From assembly GCA_900550335.1 (NCBI GenBank), contig URRU01000088.1, positions 1 to 7,061 of the forward strand: DNA of 7,061 nt. Direction: 5' to 3'. This DNA is from an uncultured Clostridium sp. GTDB lineage: Bacteria; Bacillota; Clostridia; Peptostreptococcales; Peptostreptococcaceae. Shown one piece after another: positions 1-5,981 of the stretch (within the stretch, counting starts at the first letter, position 1; the number at the start of each line of letters is the position of its first letter). The notes below the pieces were generated by a model. It worked only from the letters and a program-made list of their open reading frames with translations, did no database searches and was not told the DNA's origin. Position numbers and translations under genes: made by a program.

Positions 1-1
1 A

Positions 2-121
2 TTAAAAAAATTAAGTGAGAAAACAAAAAATGATCCAGGTCAAAAAGAATTTATAATAAATATTTTAAGATTTAAAGGTCATAATATAAATATAGAAAAT
101 AATTTGATGGAGGTGATCGTT
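2..121 (+). CDS. Open frame from the left edge, possible 3' end of an upstream gene or N-terminal extension
   Basis: The frame used by the hydrolase that follows is open, without a stop, from the left edge of the window. The other two forward frames are closed early, with TGA at 16-18 and TAA at 3-5. The translated piece (SEKTKNDPGQKEFIINIL and onward) has ordinary protein composition and A-rich codons, so it may be real coding sequence and not chance. It has no stop before the hydrolase, so it is either the tail of an upstream gene that lost its stop and now runs into the next gene, or an N-terminal extension of the hydrolase. I do not recognise the peptide, and its start, if any, is outside the window. 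Confidence 0.35.
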
Positions 122-679
122 ATAAAAAAAATATATATAGTTTCTACATATACTGGAACAGTGCTTGCCCATTTAATAAGGACGATCACTAGAAAGCCAT
201 ATTCACATATTTCTATTTCACTTGATGATAGTTTAGATACTATGTACGCTTTTGGAAGGATAAATCCTAAGAATCCTTTAATAGCTGGATTTGTTGAAGA
301 AGGAATAGACAAGGGTCTATATGAGATAAAAAAGAATACTATATGTAGAGTATATTCTCTTGAAATAACTGATGATGAATTTGAAAAGCTTAAAACTAAT
401 ATAAATCAGGTTAAATCAATTAGGACTCTTTATAGCTATGATTTACTTTCTTTAATAGCTATTCCTCTTGGTCTAAATAGACATCCTGATTTTGGTTATG
501 TTTGTTCGACTTTTGCTGCAGACATGCTAAATAAAAGTGGAATAAATTTATTTGATAAACCTTTCAATTTTGTTCAACCTAATGATTTTTACAACCTTAA
601 AGGTTTAAATTTAGAATACGAAGGTTTATTGAGAGAATACAACAAATATAGATTTAAATATAAACTTAATACAGTTTAA
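107..679 (+). CDS. Predicted YiiX/YebB-like NlpC/P60-type cysteine hydrolase
   Basis: The protein resembles the permuted papain-fold NlpC/P60 relatives (YiiX/YebB type), which act as amidases or peptidases; the substrate cannot be told from sequence. Counting from ATG 107, the candidate catalytic His is residue 34 in the motif YSHISISLD, and the candidate nucleophile is Cys133 in FGYVCSTFAADML. A late VQPNDFY motif is typical of the group, although I quote it from memory. I see no signal peptide, so a cytoplasmic site is likely. The start is uncertain. TTG at 104 and ATG at 107 have no ribosome binding site, whereas GGAGGTGAT at 109-117 lies inside this reading frame and is ideally placed for ATA at 122. 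That start gives IKKIYIVSTYTGT, close to how I recall relatives beginning (MKKIYIV). The biological protein is therefore probably 185 residues from ATA 122. The gene ends at a strong terminator and is separate from what follows. Confidence 0.72.
   Translation: MEVIVIKKIYIVSTYTGTVLAHLIRTITRKPYSHISISLDDSLDTMYAFGRINPKNPLIAGFVEEGIDKGLYEIKKNTICRVYSLEITDDEFEKLKTNINQVKSIRTLYSYDLLSLIAIPLGLNRHPDFGYVCSTFAADMLNKSGINLFDKPFNFVQPNDFYNLKGLNLEYEGLLREYNKYRFKYKLNTV
109..117 (+). promoter_or_regulatory. Strong Shine-Dalgarno site placed for an ATA start at 122
   Basis: GGAGGTGAT is a near-perfect match to the anti-Shine-Dalgarno sequence. Eight bases separate the end of GGAGG (113) from ATA at 122-124. No ATG, GTG or TTG lies in frame at normal spacing downstream of it: ATG 107 and GTG 113 overlap the site or precede it. 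This argues that translation begins at 122, on a codon one base away from ATG. Confidence 0.6.
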
Positions 680-687
680 TTTTATTG

Positions 688-720
688 AGAAGTGTCTAAA
701 AGACACTTCTTTTTTATTTT
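688..720 (+). terminator. Intrinsic terminator of the hydrolase gene
   Basis: AGAAGTGTCT (688-697) pairs perfectly with AGACACTTCT (701-710) around a three-base AAA loop, followed at once by TTTTTATTTT. This is a classical factor-independent terminator eight bases after the stop codon. Confidence 0.93.
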
Positions 721-822
721 TTAATATTTACAATCATTTACAATTTACTACAAATTAAAAGAAAACATATATTTTTAAATTATTTATGTTATATTAAAAT
801 AAAAAAGGTCTTTTTATCAGAG

Positions 823-852
823 TTGCAAAAAACAATCTACAACTACGATAAT
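823..852 (+). promoter_or_regulatory. Candidate promoter for the membrane protein and CWB2 unit
   Basis: TTGCAA (823-828) and GATAAT (847-852) are separated by 18 bp, a fair match to a housekeeping sigma-A promoter, and lie about 45 bp before ATG 897. The rest of the 721-893 gap is AT-rich. It contains a direct repeat of TTTACA (727-732 and 737-742). There is also a second -10-like TATATT near 789, which has no good -35. Confidence 0.45.
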
Positions 853-896
853 TGTATTTATAAATATATAATCTTTTTATTTATCGGGAGGTTTTG

Positions 897-1283
897 ATGT
901 CTAAAAAATTAATTTATTTTTTTAAAAATTTATATACAGCGTTATTTCCTATTATAATTTTTGTTTTTTCATATATGTATAGAATTGCTCTAAATGCATT
1001 TCAACATATGGAAAGTAATTTCCACATTTTCTTGGGAATTGCCTATGCACTTTGCTTCTTATTATTTTTATCAATTATTGTTTTGAGCAATAAATCAATA
1101 AGCATCGTATCAGTTATAACAGGAATACTACTTGCAATTATTTTATTAATACCTTATATTATGCCTTTTTCGGTAGTAAATAGCTTTTATACAACACCTC
1201 TTTTGATTTTTAATATGTTGTTTGTATGTATTGCTATTTATATATTTTTCTTTATGATTAGAAAATCCAACAGTGATTTCTAA
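897..1283 (+). CDS. Small four-helix integral membrane protein, function unknown
   Basis: This is a 128-residue, very hydrophobic protein that I do not recognise as a named family. Four membrane segments are visible at about residues 12-32, 43-64, 68-90 and 100-121, with a Lys-rich N terminus (MSKKLIYFFKN) and a short basic C-terminal tail (MIRKSNSDF). The start is ATG 897 and not the adjacent TTG 894, because the GGGAGG site at 886-891 is five bases from the ATG but only two from the TTG. It is followed after 26 bp by the CWB2 protein gene with no terminator between them, so the two are probably co-transcribed. This suggests a role in the envelope, such as helping export or position the cell-wall protein, but that is inference from position alone. 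Small polytopic proteins of this kind diverge quickly and are hard to assign by sequence. Confidence 0.82.
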   Translation: MSKKLIYFFKNLYTALFPIIIFVFSYMYRIALNAFQHMESNFHIFLGIAYALCFLLFLSIIVLSNKSISIVSVITGILLAIILLIPYIMPFSVVNSFYTTPLLIFNMLFVCIAIYIFFFMIRKSNSDF

Positions 1284-1309
1284 TATATTATTTTTAAGGA
1301 GATGATTTT

Positions 1310-2980
1310 ATGAGATTTAAAAAATCCGCATCAATACTTCTTTCTGCAGCTCTTGTTTTAGGTGCAATTGCTATAAACCCTACTACATCTGAGGCTGCAA
1401 CAACTGCCCAAATATTAGCTGGTTCAAATAGACATAGTACAGCTATACAGGTCAGCAAAAAAGGATGGAGTTCTGCTGAAAATGTAGTACTTGTCAACGA
1501 CTCTGCAATAGCAGATGCACTAGCTGCAACACCTCTAGCAGAAGAATTAAATGCACCAATACTACTTACTGGCAAAGGTAAGTTAAACAGAGAAACAAAA
1601 TCTGAAATATCAAGATTAGGTGCAAAAAATGTTTATCTTATCGGTGGTAAATCTGTACTATCTGATGATTTAACATCTGAAATTAAAGGAAATACATATA
1701 GAATCTCAGGAAATAGTAGAGAAGAAACTGCACTTGCTATTGCCAAAAAAATTCAGGAATTAAAACCTATAAAATCAATTGCTGTTGTAAATGGTAAAAC
1801 TGGACTTGCAGATGCAGTAAGTATAGCCGCTGTAGCAGCAGAAAAAGATATGGCTATAATTCTTTCAAATGCAAAATCAGGTGTTCAAGATTCTGCCGAT
1901 TTTATCAATTCTATAGGTGTTGAAAAATCATATATTATAGGTGGAAATAAAGCCGTTTCAAATTCAGTAATGGCAACACTTCCTGGAGCTGAAAGAGTAA
2001 GTGGATCAAATAGAAATGATACAAATGCAAAGGTAATAGAAAAATTCTATCCTAATGCAAGTTTAAATAATTTATATGTAGCTAAAAATGGTTCAAAGGG
2101 AGAAGGTCATTTAATAGATGCCCTTGCAGTTGGTGTTTTAGCTGCGAAAAACAATTCTCCAGTTTTAATAGTTTCTAATAGTTTGAGTAATAGCCAGAGA
2201 AATGTTGTAAAAACTAAAAATATGAGTGTTATTACTAGAGTCGGTGGAAACGGAAACGAAAATGCATTTGAAGAAATAAAAGTGCTTAAAGGTATGAAAC
2301 CTGCTGAATTGAAGTTACCTAGTAGTGCAATGGGAATCTGGTATGGTGCATATAAGGCTTATGATGAAAATGGTGAAGAAAATAACTTCTATAGTTATAG
2401 AGATATAGCAACTATTTCAAAAGATTATATGACTTTTGCTTCTATTGGTAAATGTAAATATAAAATAACAAAGGTTGATGGAAATAAATACTACTACAAT
2501 ATAGATTATCCTGAAGAATGGGGTGGTCCAGATAAAGAAATGTTAGTTTTAAACAATAATTCTGTAACTTTCTATTACATGGAAAATGGAAAATATATAA
2601 AAGGTAATACTTTATCAAGAACATTAACACTTCCAAATTATGTTTATAGAAATTATTATAGAGGCAATAAGGCTAGCATGAGTATAGATAAGAAATATAT
2701 TAAAATATTTGGTAAAAAATATAGTTATACTACACACTGCTTTAGATATCCTGGTTATAATGATTTCATCTTAAAATCAAAAGACAATGGAAAAACAATA
2801 TACTTCTATGTTCATCAGTGGGGAAATAAAGTAGCTGTATACTATGCATACGAAAAAGACTTCCATAATCTTTCTCCTGAAATAAGTAAATGGAAAGGTA
2901 TAGCTAATTTTGCTGTGGATCCTTGTCCTGTAGATATACTTGGAGGCGTAGACCATATTCTTCCTGGGATGAGAGTATAA
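1310..2980 (+). CDS. Secreted cell-wall protein with three CWB2 repeats and an unassigned C-terminal domain
   Basis: This 556-residue protein belongs to the Cwp type of surface protein. It has a signal peptide (MRFKK, a hydrophobic core, likely cleavage near SEA at 27-29). Three cell-wall-binding type 2 (CWB2, PF04122) repeats follow at about residues 36-125, 130-224 and 229-324. Repeat landmarks are AGSNRHSTA, SGNSREETA and SGSNRNDTN at the starts, and YLIGG, YIIGG and TRVGG late in each. In C. difficile, three such modules form a trimeric ring that binds the anionic polymer PSII non-covalently, so the protein should sit on the outer wall. The remaining residues, 329-556, are the functional part. 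They are rich in Tyr, Lys and aromatic residues, appear to be beta-strand rich and open with GIWYGAY, but I recognise no enzyme motif. The start is supported by AAGGAG at 1296-1301, eight bases from the ATG. The third repeat ends less canonically (VGGNGNENAF). Confidence 0.93.
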   Translation: MRFKKSASILLSAALVLGAIAINPTTSEAATTAQILAGSNRHSTAIQVSKKGWSSAENVVLVNDSAIADALAATPLAEELNAPILLTGKGKLNRETKSEISRLGAKNVYLIGGKSVLSDDLTSEIKGNTYRISGNSREETALAIAKKIQELKPIKSIAVVNGKTGLADAVSIAAVAAEKDMAIILSNAKSGVQDSADFINSIGVEKSYIIGGNKAVSNSVMATLPGAERVSGSNRNDTNAKVIEKFYPNASLNNLYVAKNGSKGEGHLIDALAVGVLAAKNNSPVLIVSNSLSNSQRNVVKTKNMSVITRVGGNGNENAFEEIKVLKGMKPAELKLPSSAMGIWYGAYKAYDENGEENNFYSYRDIATISKDYMTFASIGKCKYKITKVDGNKYYYNIDYPEEWGGPDKEMLVLNNNSVTFYYMENGKYIKGNTLSRTLTLPNYVYRNYYRGNKASMSIDKKYIKIFGKKYSYTTHCFRYPGYNDFILKSKDNGKTIYFYVHQWGNKVAVYYAYEKDFHNLSPEISKWKGIANFAVDPCPVDILGGVDHILPGMRV

Positions 2981-2999
2981 TTATAAAATTTCAATAAAT

Positions 3000-3044
3000 A
3001 AGGGGTTTTCGCATTAACGCTAGTTAATGTGATAGCCCCTTTTC
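3000..3044 (+). terminator. Long, probably bidirectional terminator hairpin after the CWB2 gene
   Basis: AAGGGG (3000-3005) pairs with CCCCTT (3036-3041), and CATTAAC (3012-3018) pairs with GTTAATG (3023-3029) around a GCTA loop. The arms between them pair as well, apart from one T-T mismatch and G-T wobbles. On the + strand the stem runs into TTTTCC, 20 bases after the CWB2 stop. On the - strand the same stem ends in CCCCTTATTTATT, so it could also stop transcription arriving from the HAD gene. Confidence 0.75.
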
Positions 3045-3052
3045 CATTCTTT

Positions 3053-3254
3053 AAGTAGATAAATGATTGCTGTTGCAATATTTTACAATGGCCTTTAATT
3101 GAGTAATCACAAATTAATTTGCATCGACAATTCCGCAAGCGCCCCATACCTTTAAATATTTTTCAATAATAATTTGGGCGCTGAGGACTGGAGAGCAAAT
3201 AATTGTGATTACTCAATTATAAAAAGGTCATTGCTTAACCGCAACAGTCTACTT
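3053..3254. repeat. About 200-nt nested imperfect inverted repeat (rod-like RNA or MITE candidate)
   Basis: The paired segments, from outside in, are: AAGTAGA 3053-3059 with TCTACTT 3248-3254; CTGTTGC 3070-3076 with GCAACAG 3241-3247; CAATGGCCTTT 3086-3096 with AAAGGTCATTG 3223-3233 (one G-T); AATTGAGTAATCACAA 3097-3112 with its perfect 16-base complement at 3203-3218; ATTTGC 3117-3122 with GCAAAT 3195-3200; and AGCGCCC 3138-3144 with GGGCGCT 3176-3182. The apex is an AT-rich loop of about 31 nt. Internal loops separate the helices, the largest being 3123-3137 opposite 3183-3194. The outer stem is followed on the + strand by TTTTATTT. It fills the space between two convergent genes, and no protein-coding potential is convincing. 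It could be a structured RNA on either strand, or a non-autonomous palindromic mobile repeat. Confidence 0.75.
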
Positions 3255-3261
3255 TTATTTC

Positions 3262-4044
3262 CTATAATATTTTTTCTAAGTAAGTAGCAATCCCATCGTC
3301 TGCTATAGCATCAGTAAACTCATTTGCTACCTCTTTAAGCTCTGGTACTGCATTTCTCATAGCTATCCCATGAGCTGCGGTCTGTATCATCTCTATATCG
3401 TTTCTTCCGTCTCCAAAAGCATAAGAATCTTTTAATTCTACACCTTCAAGTTCTATAGTCTTTAAAAGACCTGTTCCCTTAGAATTTTTCACAGGATACA
3501 TTTCATATACTTCACCTGGATAATTTTTAAAACAATTAAATTCTCCCTGATCTAATGATTCACAGTATTTGCATCCTTCTTCATCTGCTGGGAACATCTC
3601 TATCTTAAATACATCTACATCATCTAAATCAAAATTAAACTCTAAAAAATCTCTAGTTACTCCATATTCTTTATAGTATTCTAATATTCTAGTAAAATCT
3701 TCTTTTAAATAGCTGTATTTTGGTCCCTGTAAACAGTAGTCTATATTTAATCTTTCACAGTTTGAAACTACTTCCTTAACAAGTTCTTTGTCTATTCCAC
3801 TAAAGAATTTTGTTTCATCGTTTATTAAAACCTGAGCTCCATTCCCTAATACAAATCCATCAAATCCAAATTCTAATAGCTCTTTATTTAAAAAAGCATA
3901 AGGTCTACCACTAGATACAAATGCTACGTTTCCAGCTTTCTGAAAATCTTTTATAGCTTTTTTTACTCTATCACTTATATCCATAATTCCTATTGTACAA
4001 TCTATTAACGTTCCATCTACATCAAAAAATGCCGCTTTTTTCAT
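3262..4044 (-). CDS. Cof-type HAD-IIB family sugar-phosphate phosphatase
   Basis: This 260-residue cytoplasmic hydrolase has all four haloacid dehalogenase motifs. Motif I is FFDVDGTL with nucleophile Asp8 and acid/base Asp10, motif II is VSSGRP near Ser44-45, motif III is Lys189 in NSKGTG, and motif IV is GDGRND (211-216) with the Mg-binding Asp212 and Asp216. The large insert between motifs II and III is the C2B cap characteristic of the Cof/YidA-like group, which dephosphorylates sugar phosphates or related small molecules; the substrate cannot be read from sequence. The start is ATG at 4044: it gives the family-typical MKKAAFFDVDG and is preceded by AGAGGGGAG at normal spacing. An upstream in-frame ATG at 4113 would add 23 unlikely residues and would overlap the -35 box. 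The gene appears monocistronic, convergent to the CWB2 gene, with the structured intergenic region downstream. Confidence 0.93.
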   Translation of the reverse strand: MKKAAFFDVDGTLIDCTIGIMDISDRVKKAIKDFQKAGNVAFVSSGRPYAFLNKELLEFGFDGFVLGNGAQVLINDETKFFSGIDKELVKEVVSNCERLNIDYCLQGPKYSYLKEDFTRILEYYKEYGVTRDFLEFNFDLDDVDVFKIEMFPADEEGCKYCESLDQGEFNCFKNYPGEVYEMYPVKNSKGTGLLKTIELEGVELKDSYAFGDGRNDIEMIQTAAHGIAMRNAVPELKEVANEFTDAIADDGIATYLEKIL

Positions 4045-4084
4045 ATAATTTCTCCCCTCTAAAAAGTATTTAATCCCTATCTTA

Positions 4085-4113
4085 TTCTTAACTATGAAAA
4101 ACTCATAAGTCAA
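4085..4113 (-). promoter_or_regulatory. Candidate promoter of the HAD phosphatase gene
   Basis: On the - strand TTGACT (4113-4108) is a near-consensus -35 box, followed after 17 bp by the weaker -10 TAAGAA (4090-4085), about 40 bp before the ATG at 4044. It lies directly after the terminator of the upstream operon, supporting independent transcription. Confidence 0.45.
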
Positions 4114-4136
4114 ACCTTTTCCTAATTTGTATAAAC

Positions 4137-4169
4137 TAAAAGCAGCCTGTAAAATACAGACTGCTTTTT
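4137..4169 (-). terminator. Intrinsic terminator of the scaffold/GGGtGRT operon
   Basis: Reading the - strand, AAAAGCAG and CTGT pair with ACAG and CTGCTTTT around a five-base ATTTT loop, with one mismatch (positions 4160 and 4146). The stem continues into TTTTAGTTT. It starts about 15 bases after the GGGtGRT stop codon. Confidence 0.85.
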
Positions 4170-4183
4170 ATGTTAATCAATTA

Positions 4184-5182
4184 TTATTTGTTTGATTCTT
4201 CAACAGCAACTGCTACTGCAACTGTTGCACCAACCATTGGGTTGTTACCCATTCCTATAAGACCCATCATTTCAACATGAGCTGGAACTGATGAAGATCC
4301 TGCGAACTGAGCATCAGAATGCATTCTTCCCATAGTATCTGTCATACCGTAAGAAGCTGGTCCTGCTCCCATGTTGTCTGGGTGAAGAGTTCTACCTGTT
4401 CCACCACCTGAAGCAACTGAGAAGTATTTTTTACCCTGTTCTATACATTCTTTTTTGTATGTTCCTGCAACTGGATGCTGGAATCTTGTTGGGTTAGTTG
4501 AGTTACCTGTTATAGATACGTCAACACCTTCATGATGCATTATAGCAACACCTTCTCTAACATCATCAGAACCATAGCATTTAACTTTAGCTCTGTCTCC
4601 GTTTGAGAATGGAGTTTCTTTTACTATTGTTAATTCACTTGTGTAATAGTCGAACTGAGTCTGAACATAAGTGAATCCGTTTATTCTAGATATTATGTAA
4701 GCAGCGTCTTTTCCAAGACCGTTTAATATAACTCTTAGAGGTTTTTTTCTAACTTTGTTAGCTTTTTCAGCTATTTTTATAGCTCCTTCTGCTGCTGCGA
4801 AACTTTCGTGTCCAGCTAGGAATGCGAAACATTCAGTTTCTTCTCTTAATAACATTCCACCTAAGTTACCATGTCCTAAACCAACTTTTCTGTTGTCAGC
4901 AACAGAACCTGGTATACAGAATGCCTGAAGTCCTTCACCTATAGCTTCAGCTGCATCTGCTGCTTTTGTGCATCCTTTTTTAAGAGCTATTGCAGCACCT
5001 AAAGTGTATGCCCAACCTGCATTTTCGAATGCTATAGCCTGAGTTTCTTTTACTATTTCATATGGATCAAATCCTTTACTTTTGCAAAGTTCTCTACAAT
5101 CTTCTAAAGTTCCTAATTCGTATTTTTCTAGAACTGGAGTTATCTGGTTTATTCTTCTTTCATAACTTTCAAATAATGCCAT
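4184..5182 (-). CDS. GGGtGRT family protein
   Basis: This 332-residue protein carries the family signature GGGTGRT at residues 259-265, followed by a very conserved-looking Gly/Met/His-rich C-terminal third (LHPDNMGAGPASYGMTDTMG, then MHSDAQFAGSSSVPAHVEMM). This matches the family named GGGtGRT protein (Pfam PF14057 as I recall it), whose biochemical role is not established to my knowledge. Other clusters likely to matter are VGLGHGNLGG, LAGHESFAAAEG and MHHEGVD. No signal peptide or membrane segment is clear, so it is probably cytoplasmic. I start it at ATG 5182 (MALFESYERR), six bases after AGGTG. GTG 5191 would sit on top of the ribosome binding site. It lies 23 bp downstream of the scaffold gene in the same direction, with no promoter between them. 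The partnership suggests a role in metal or Fe-S chemistry, which is inference. Confidence 0.93.
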   Translation of the reverse strand: MALFESYERRINQITPVLEKYELGTLEDCRELCKSKGFDPYEIVKETQAIAFENAGWAYTLGAAIALKKGCTKAADAAEAIGEGLQAFCIPGSVADNRKVGLGHGNLGGMLLREETECFAFLAGHESFAAAEGAIKIAEKANKVRKKPLRVILNGLGKDAAYIISRINGFTYVQTQFDYYTSELTIVKETPFSNGDRAKVKCYGSDDVREGVAIMHHEGVDVSITGNSTNPTRFQHPVAGTYKKECIEQGKKYFSVASGGGTGRTLHPDNMGAGPASYGMTDTMGRMHSDAQFAGSSSVPAHVEMMGLIGMGNNPMVGATVAVAVAVEESNK

Positions 5183-5205
5183 TATTTTCACCTTCCTTAT
5201 AGATA

Positions 5206-5898
5206 TTATTCGTGTCTTGGGTCTACGTATTTAACAGCGTCGTTAAATCTTCCGTAAGTAGCTTTTGCAGCTTCCATAGCTTCGTTAGCGTCTTTTCCGC
5301 CTTTTATCATTTCCATCATTCTTCCTAGGTTAACGAATTCGTATCCTATTATTTCGTCATTTTCGTCAAGACCTACTCTTGTTACATAACCTTCAGCCAT
5401 TTCAAGGTATCTTGGTCCTTTAGCTAATGTTCCGTACATAGTACCAACCTGGCTTCTTAGACCTTTTCCTAAATCCTCAAGACCTGCACCTACTGGAAGT
5501 CCACCTTCAGAGAAAGCAGTCTGGCTTCTTCCGTATACTATCTGTAAGAATATTTCTCTCATTGCAGTGTTTATAGCATCACATACAAGGTCAGTATTTA
5601 ATGCTTCTAATATAGTTTTTCCTGGTAATATTTCAGATGCCATAGCTGCTGAATGAGTCATTCCTGAACATCCTATTGTTTCAACTAATGCTTCCTGTAT
5701 TATACCATCTTTAACGTTTAGAGTTAATTTACAAGCACCCTGCTGTGGAGCACACCAACCTATACCGTGAGTTAATCCACTTATATCAGTTACTTCTTTA
5801 ACTTTTACCCATTTTCCTTCTTCTGGAATTGGAGCTGGACCGTGGTTTGGTCCTTTTTTTATTGTACACATATTATTAACTTCAGCTGAATAAATCAT
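5206..5898 (-). CDS. NifU-like iron-sulfur cluster assembly scaffold protein
   Basis: This 230-residue protein has an IscU/NifU-N-like core extended at both ends, compared with about 130 residues for IscU. Three cysteine positions fit the scaffold pattern: Cys49 or Cys56 in GWCAPQQGACKL, Cys77 in IGCSGMTHSAAMASEILPGK, and Cys106 in LVCDAI. The ILPGKTILEAL segment is like the V-K-G-K-x-L-x-E-A stretch after the second cysteine of IscU. Cys11 lies in an N-terminal extension. It is expected to be cytoplasmic and to hold or transfer an Fe-S cluster or a related metal centre. No cysteine desulfurase, SufBCD or HscA/B gene is nearby, so it is not a standard isc or suf operon. The start at ATG 5898 is set by AAGGAGGAG at good spacing; an earlier in-frame ATG at 5946 lacks one. 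It is the first gene of a two-gene operon with the GGGtGRT gene. Confidence 0.9.
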   Translation of the reverse strand: MIYSAEVNNMCTIKKGPNHGPAPIPEEGKWVKVKEVTDISGLTHGIGWCAPQQGACKLTLNVKDGIIQEALVETIGCSGMTHSAAMASEILPGKTILEALNTDLVCDAINTAMREIFLQIVYGRSQTAFSEGGLPVGAGLEDLGKGLRSQVGTMYGTLAKGPRYLEMAEGYVTRVGLDENDEIIGYEFVNLGRMMEMIKGGKDANEAMEAAKATYGRFNDAVKYVDPRHE

Positions 5899-5956
5899 AA
5901 AATTCTCCTCCTTATTTTTATTTTTTTTATTCAGATTGCATATCATTTTAACCTAT

Positions 5957-5981
5957 ATTATATGCGTTTAAAAAATATCAA
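5957..5981 (-). promoter_or_regulatory. Candidate promoter of the scaffold/GGGtGRT operon
   Basis: On the - strand a perfect -10 TATAAT lies at 5962-5957, about 58 bp before the ATG at 5898. The only -35-like match, TTGATA (5981-5976), is 13 bp from it, which is too close. It would be 15 bp from the overlapping TAATAT. The -10 is convincing as a box, but the full promoter is not certain. Confidence 0.4.

Noticed and set aside
79..312. 77-residue open frame on the - strand
   Set aside because: It lies antisense to the hydrolase gene, has no ribosome binding site, and the + strand frame has family motifs.
1294..1575. 93-residue Ala/Ser-rich open frame on the - strand
   Set aside because: It is a mirror of the signal peptide and first CWB2 repeat. 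Its Ala/Ser-rich look comes from GCA/TCT-type codons read backwards.
1418..2281. Tandem DNA repeat or CRISPR-like array in the CWB2 region
   Set aside because: The three repeats are recognisable only at protein level. The DNA copies have diverged and there are no short identical repeats with spacers.
2442..2636. 64-residue open frame on the - strand
   Set aside because: It is antisense to the CWB2 C-terminal domain, Tyr/Leu/Ile-rich, and has no start signal.
2842..3147. 101-residue open frame on the - strand covering the terminator hairpin and the left arm of the long repeat
   Set aside because: It crosses two structured non-coding elements and the end of the CWB2 gene, and has no ribosome binding site. 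The pairing of the DNA explains the region better than a protein.
3053..3254. Group I intron/IStron or T-box leader in the structured intergenic region
   Set aside because: I could not find the conserved group I core segments, or a T-box sequence followed by an antiterminator and a synthetase-type gene. No TnpA/TnpB reading frame is present.
4045..4113. N-terminal extension of the HAD phosphatase from ATG 4113
   Set aside because: The extension has no ribosome binding site, precedes the conserved MKKAAFFDVDG start, and overlaps the best promoter candidate.
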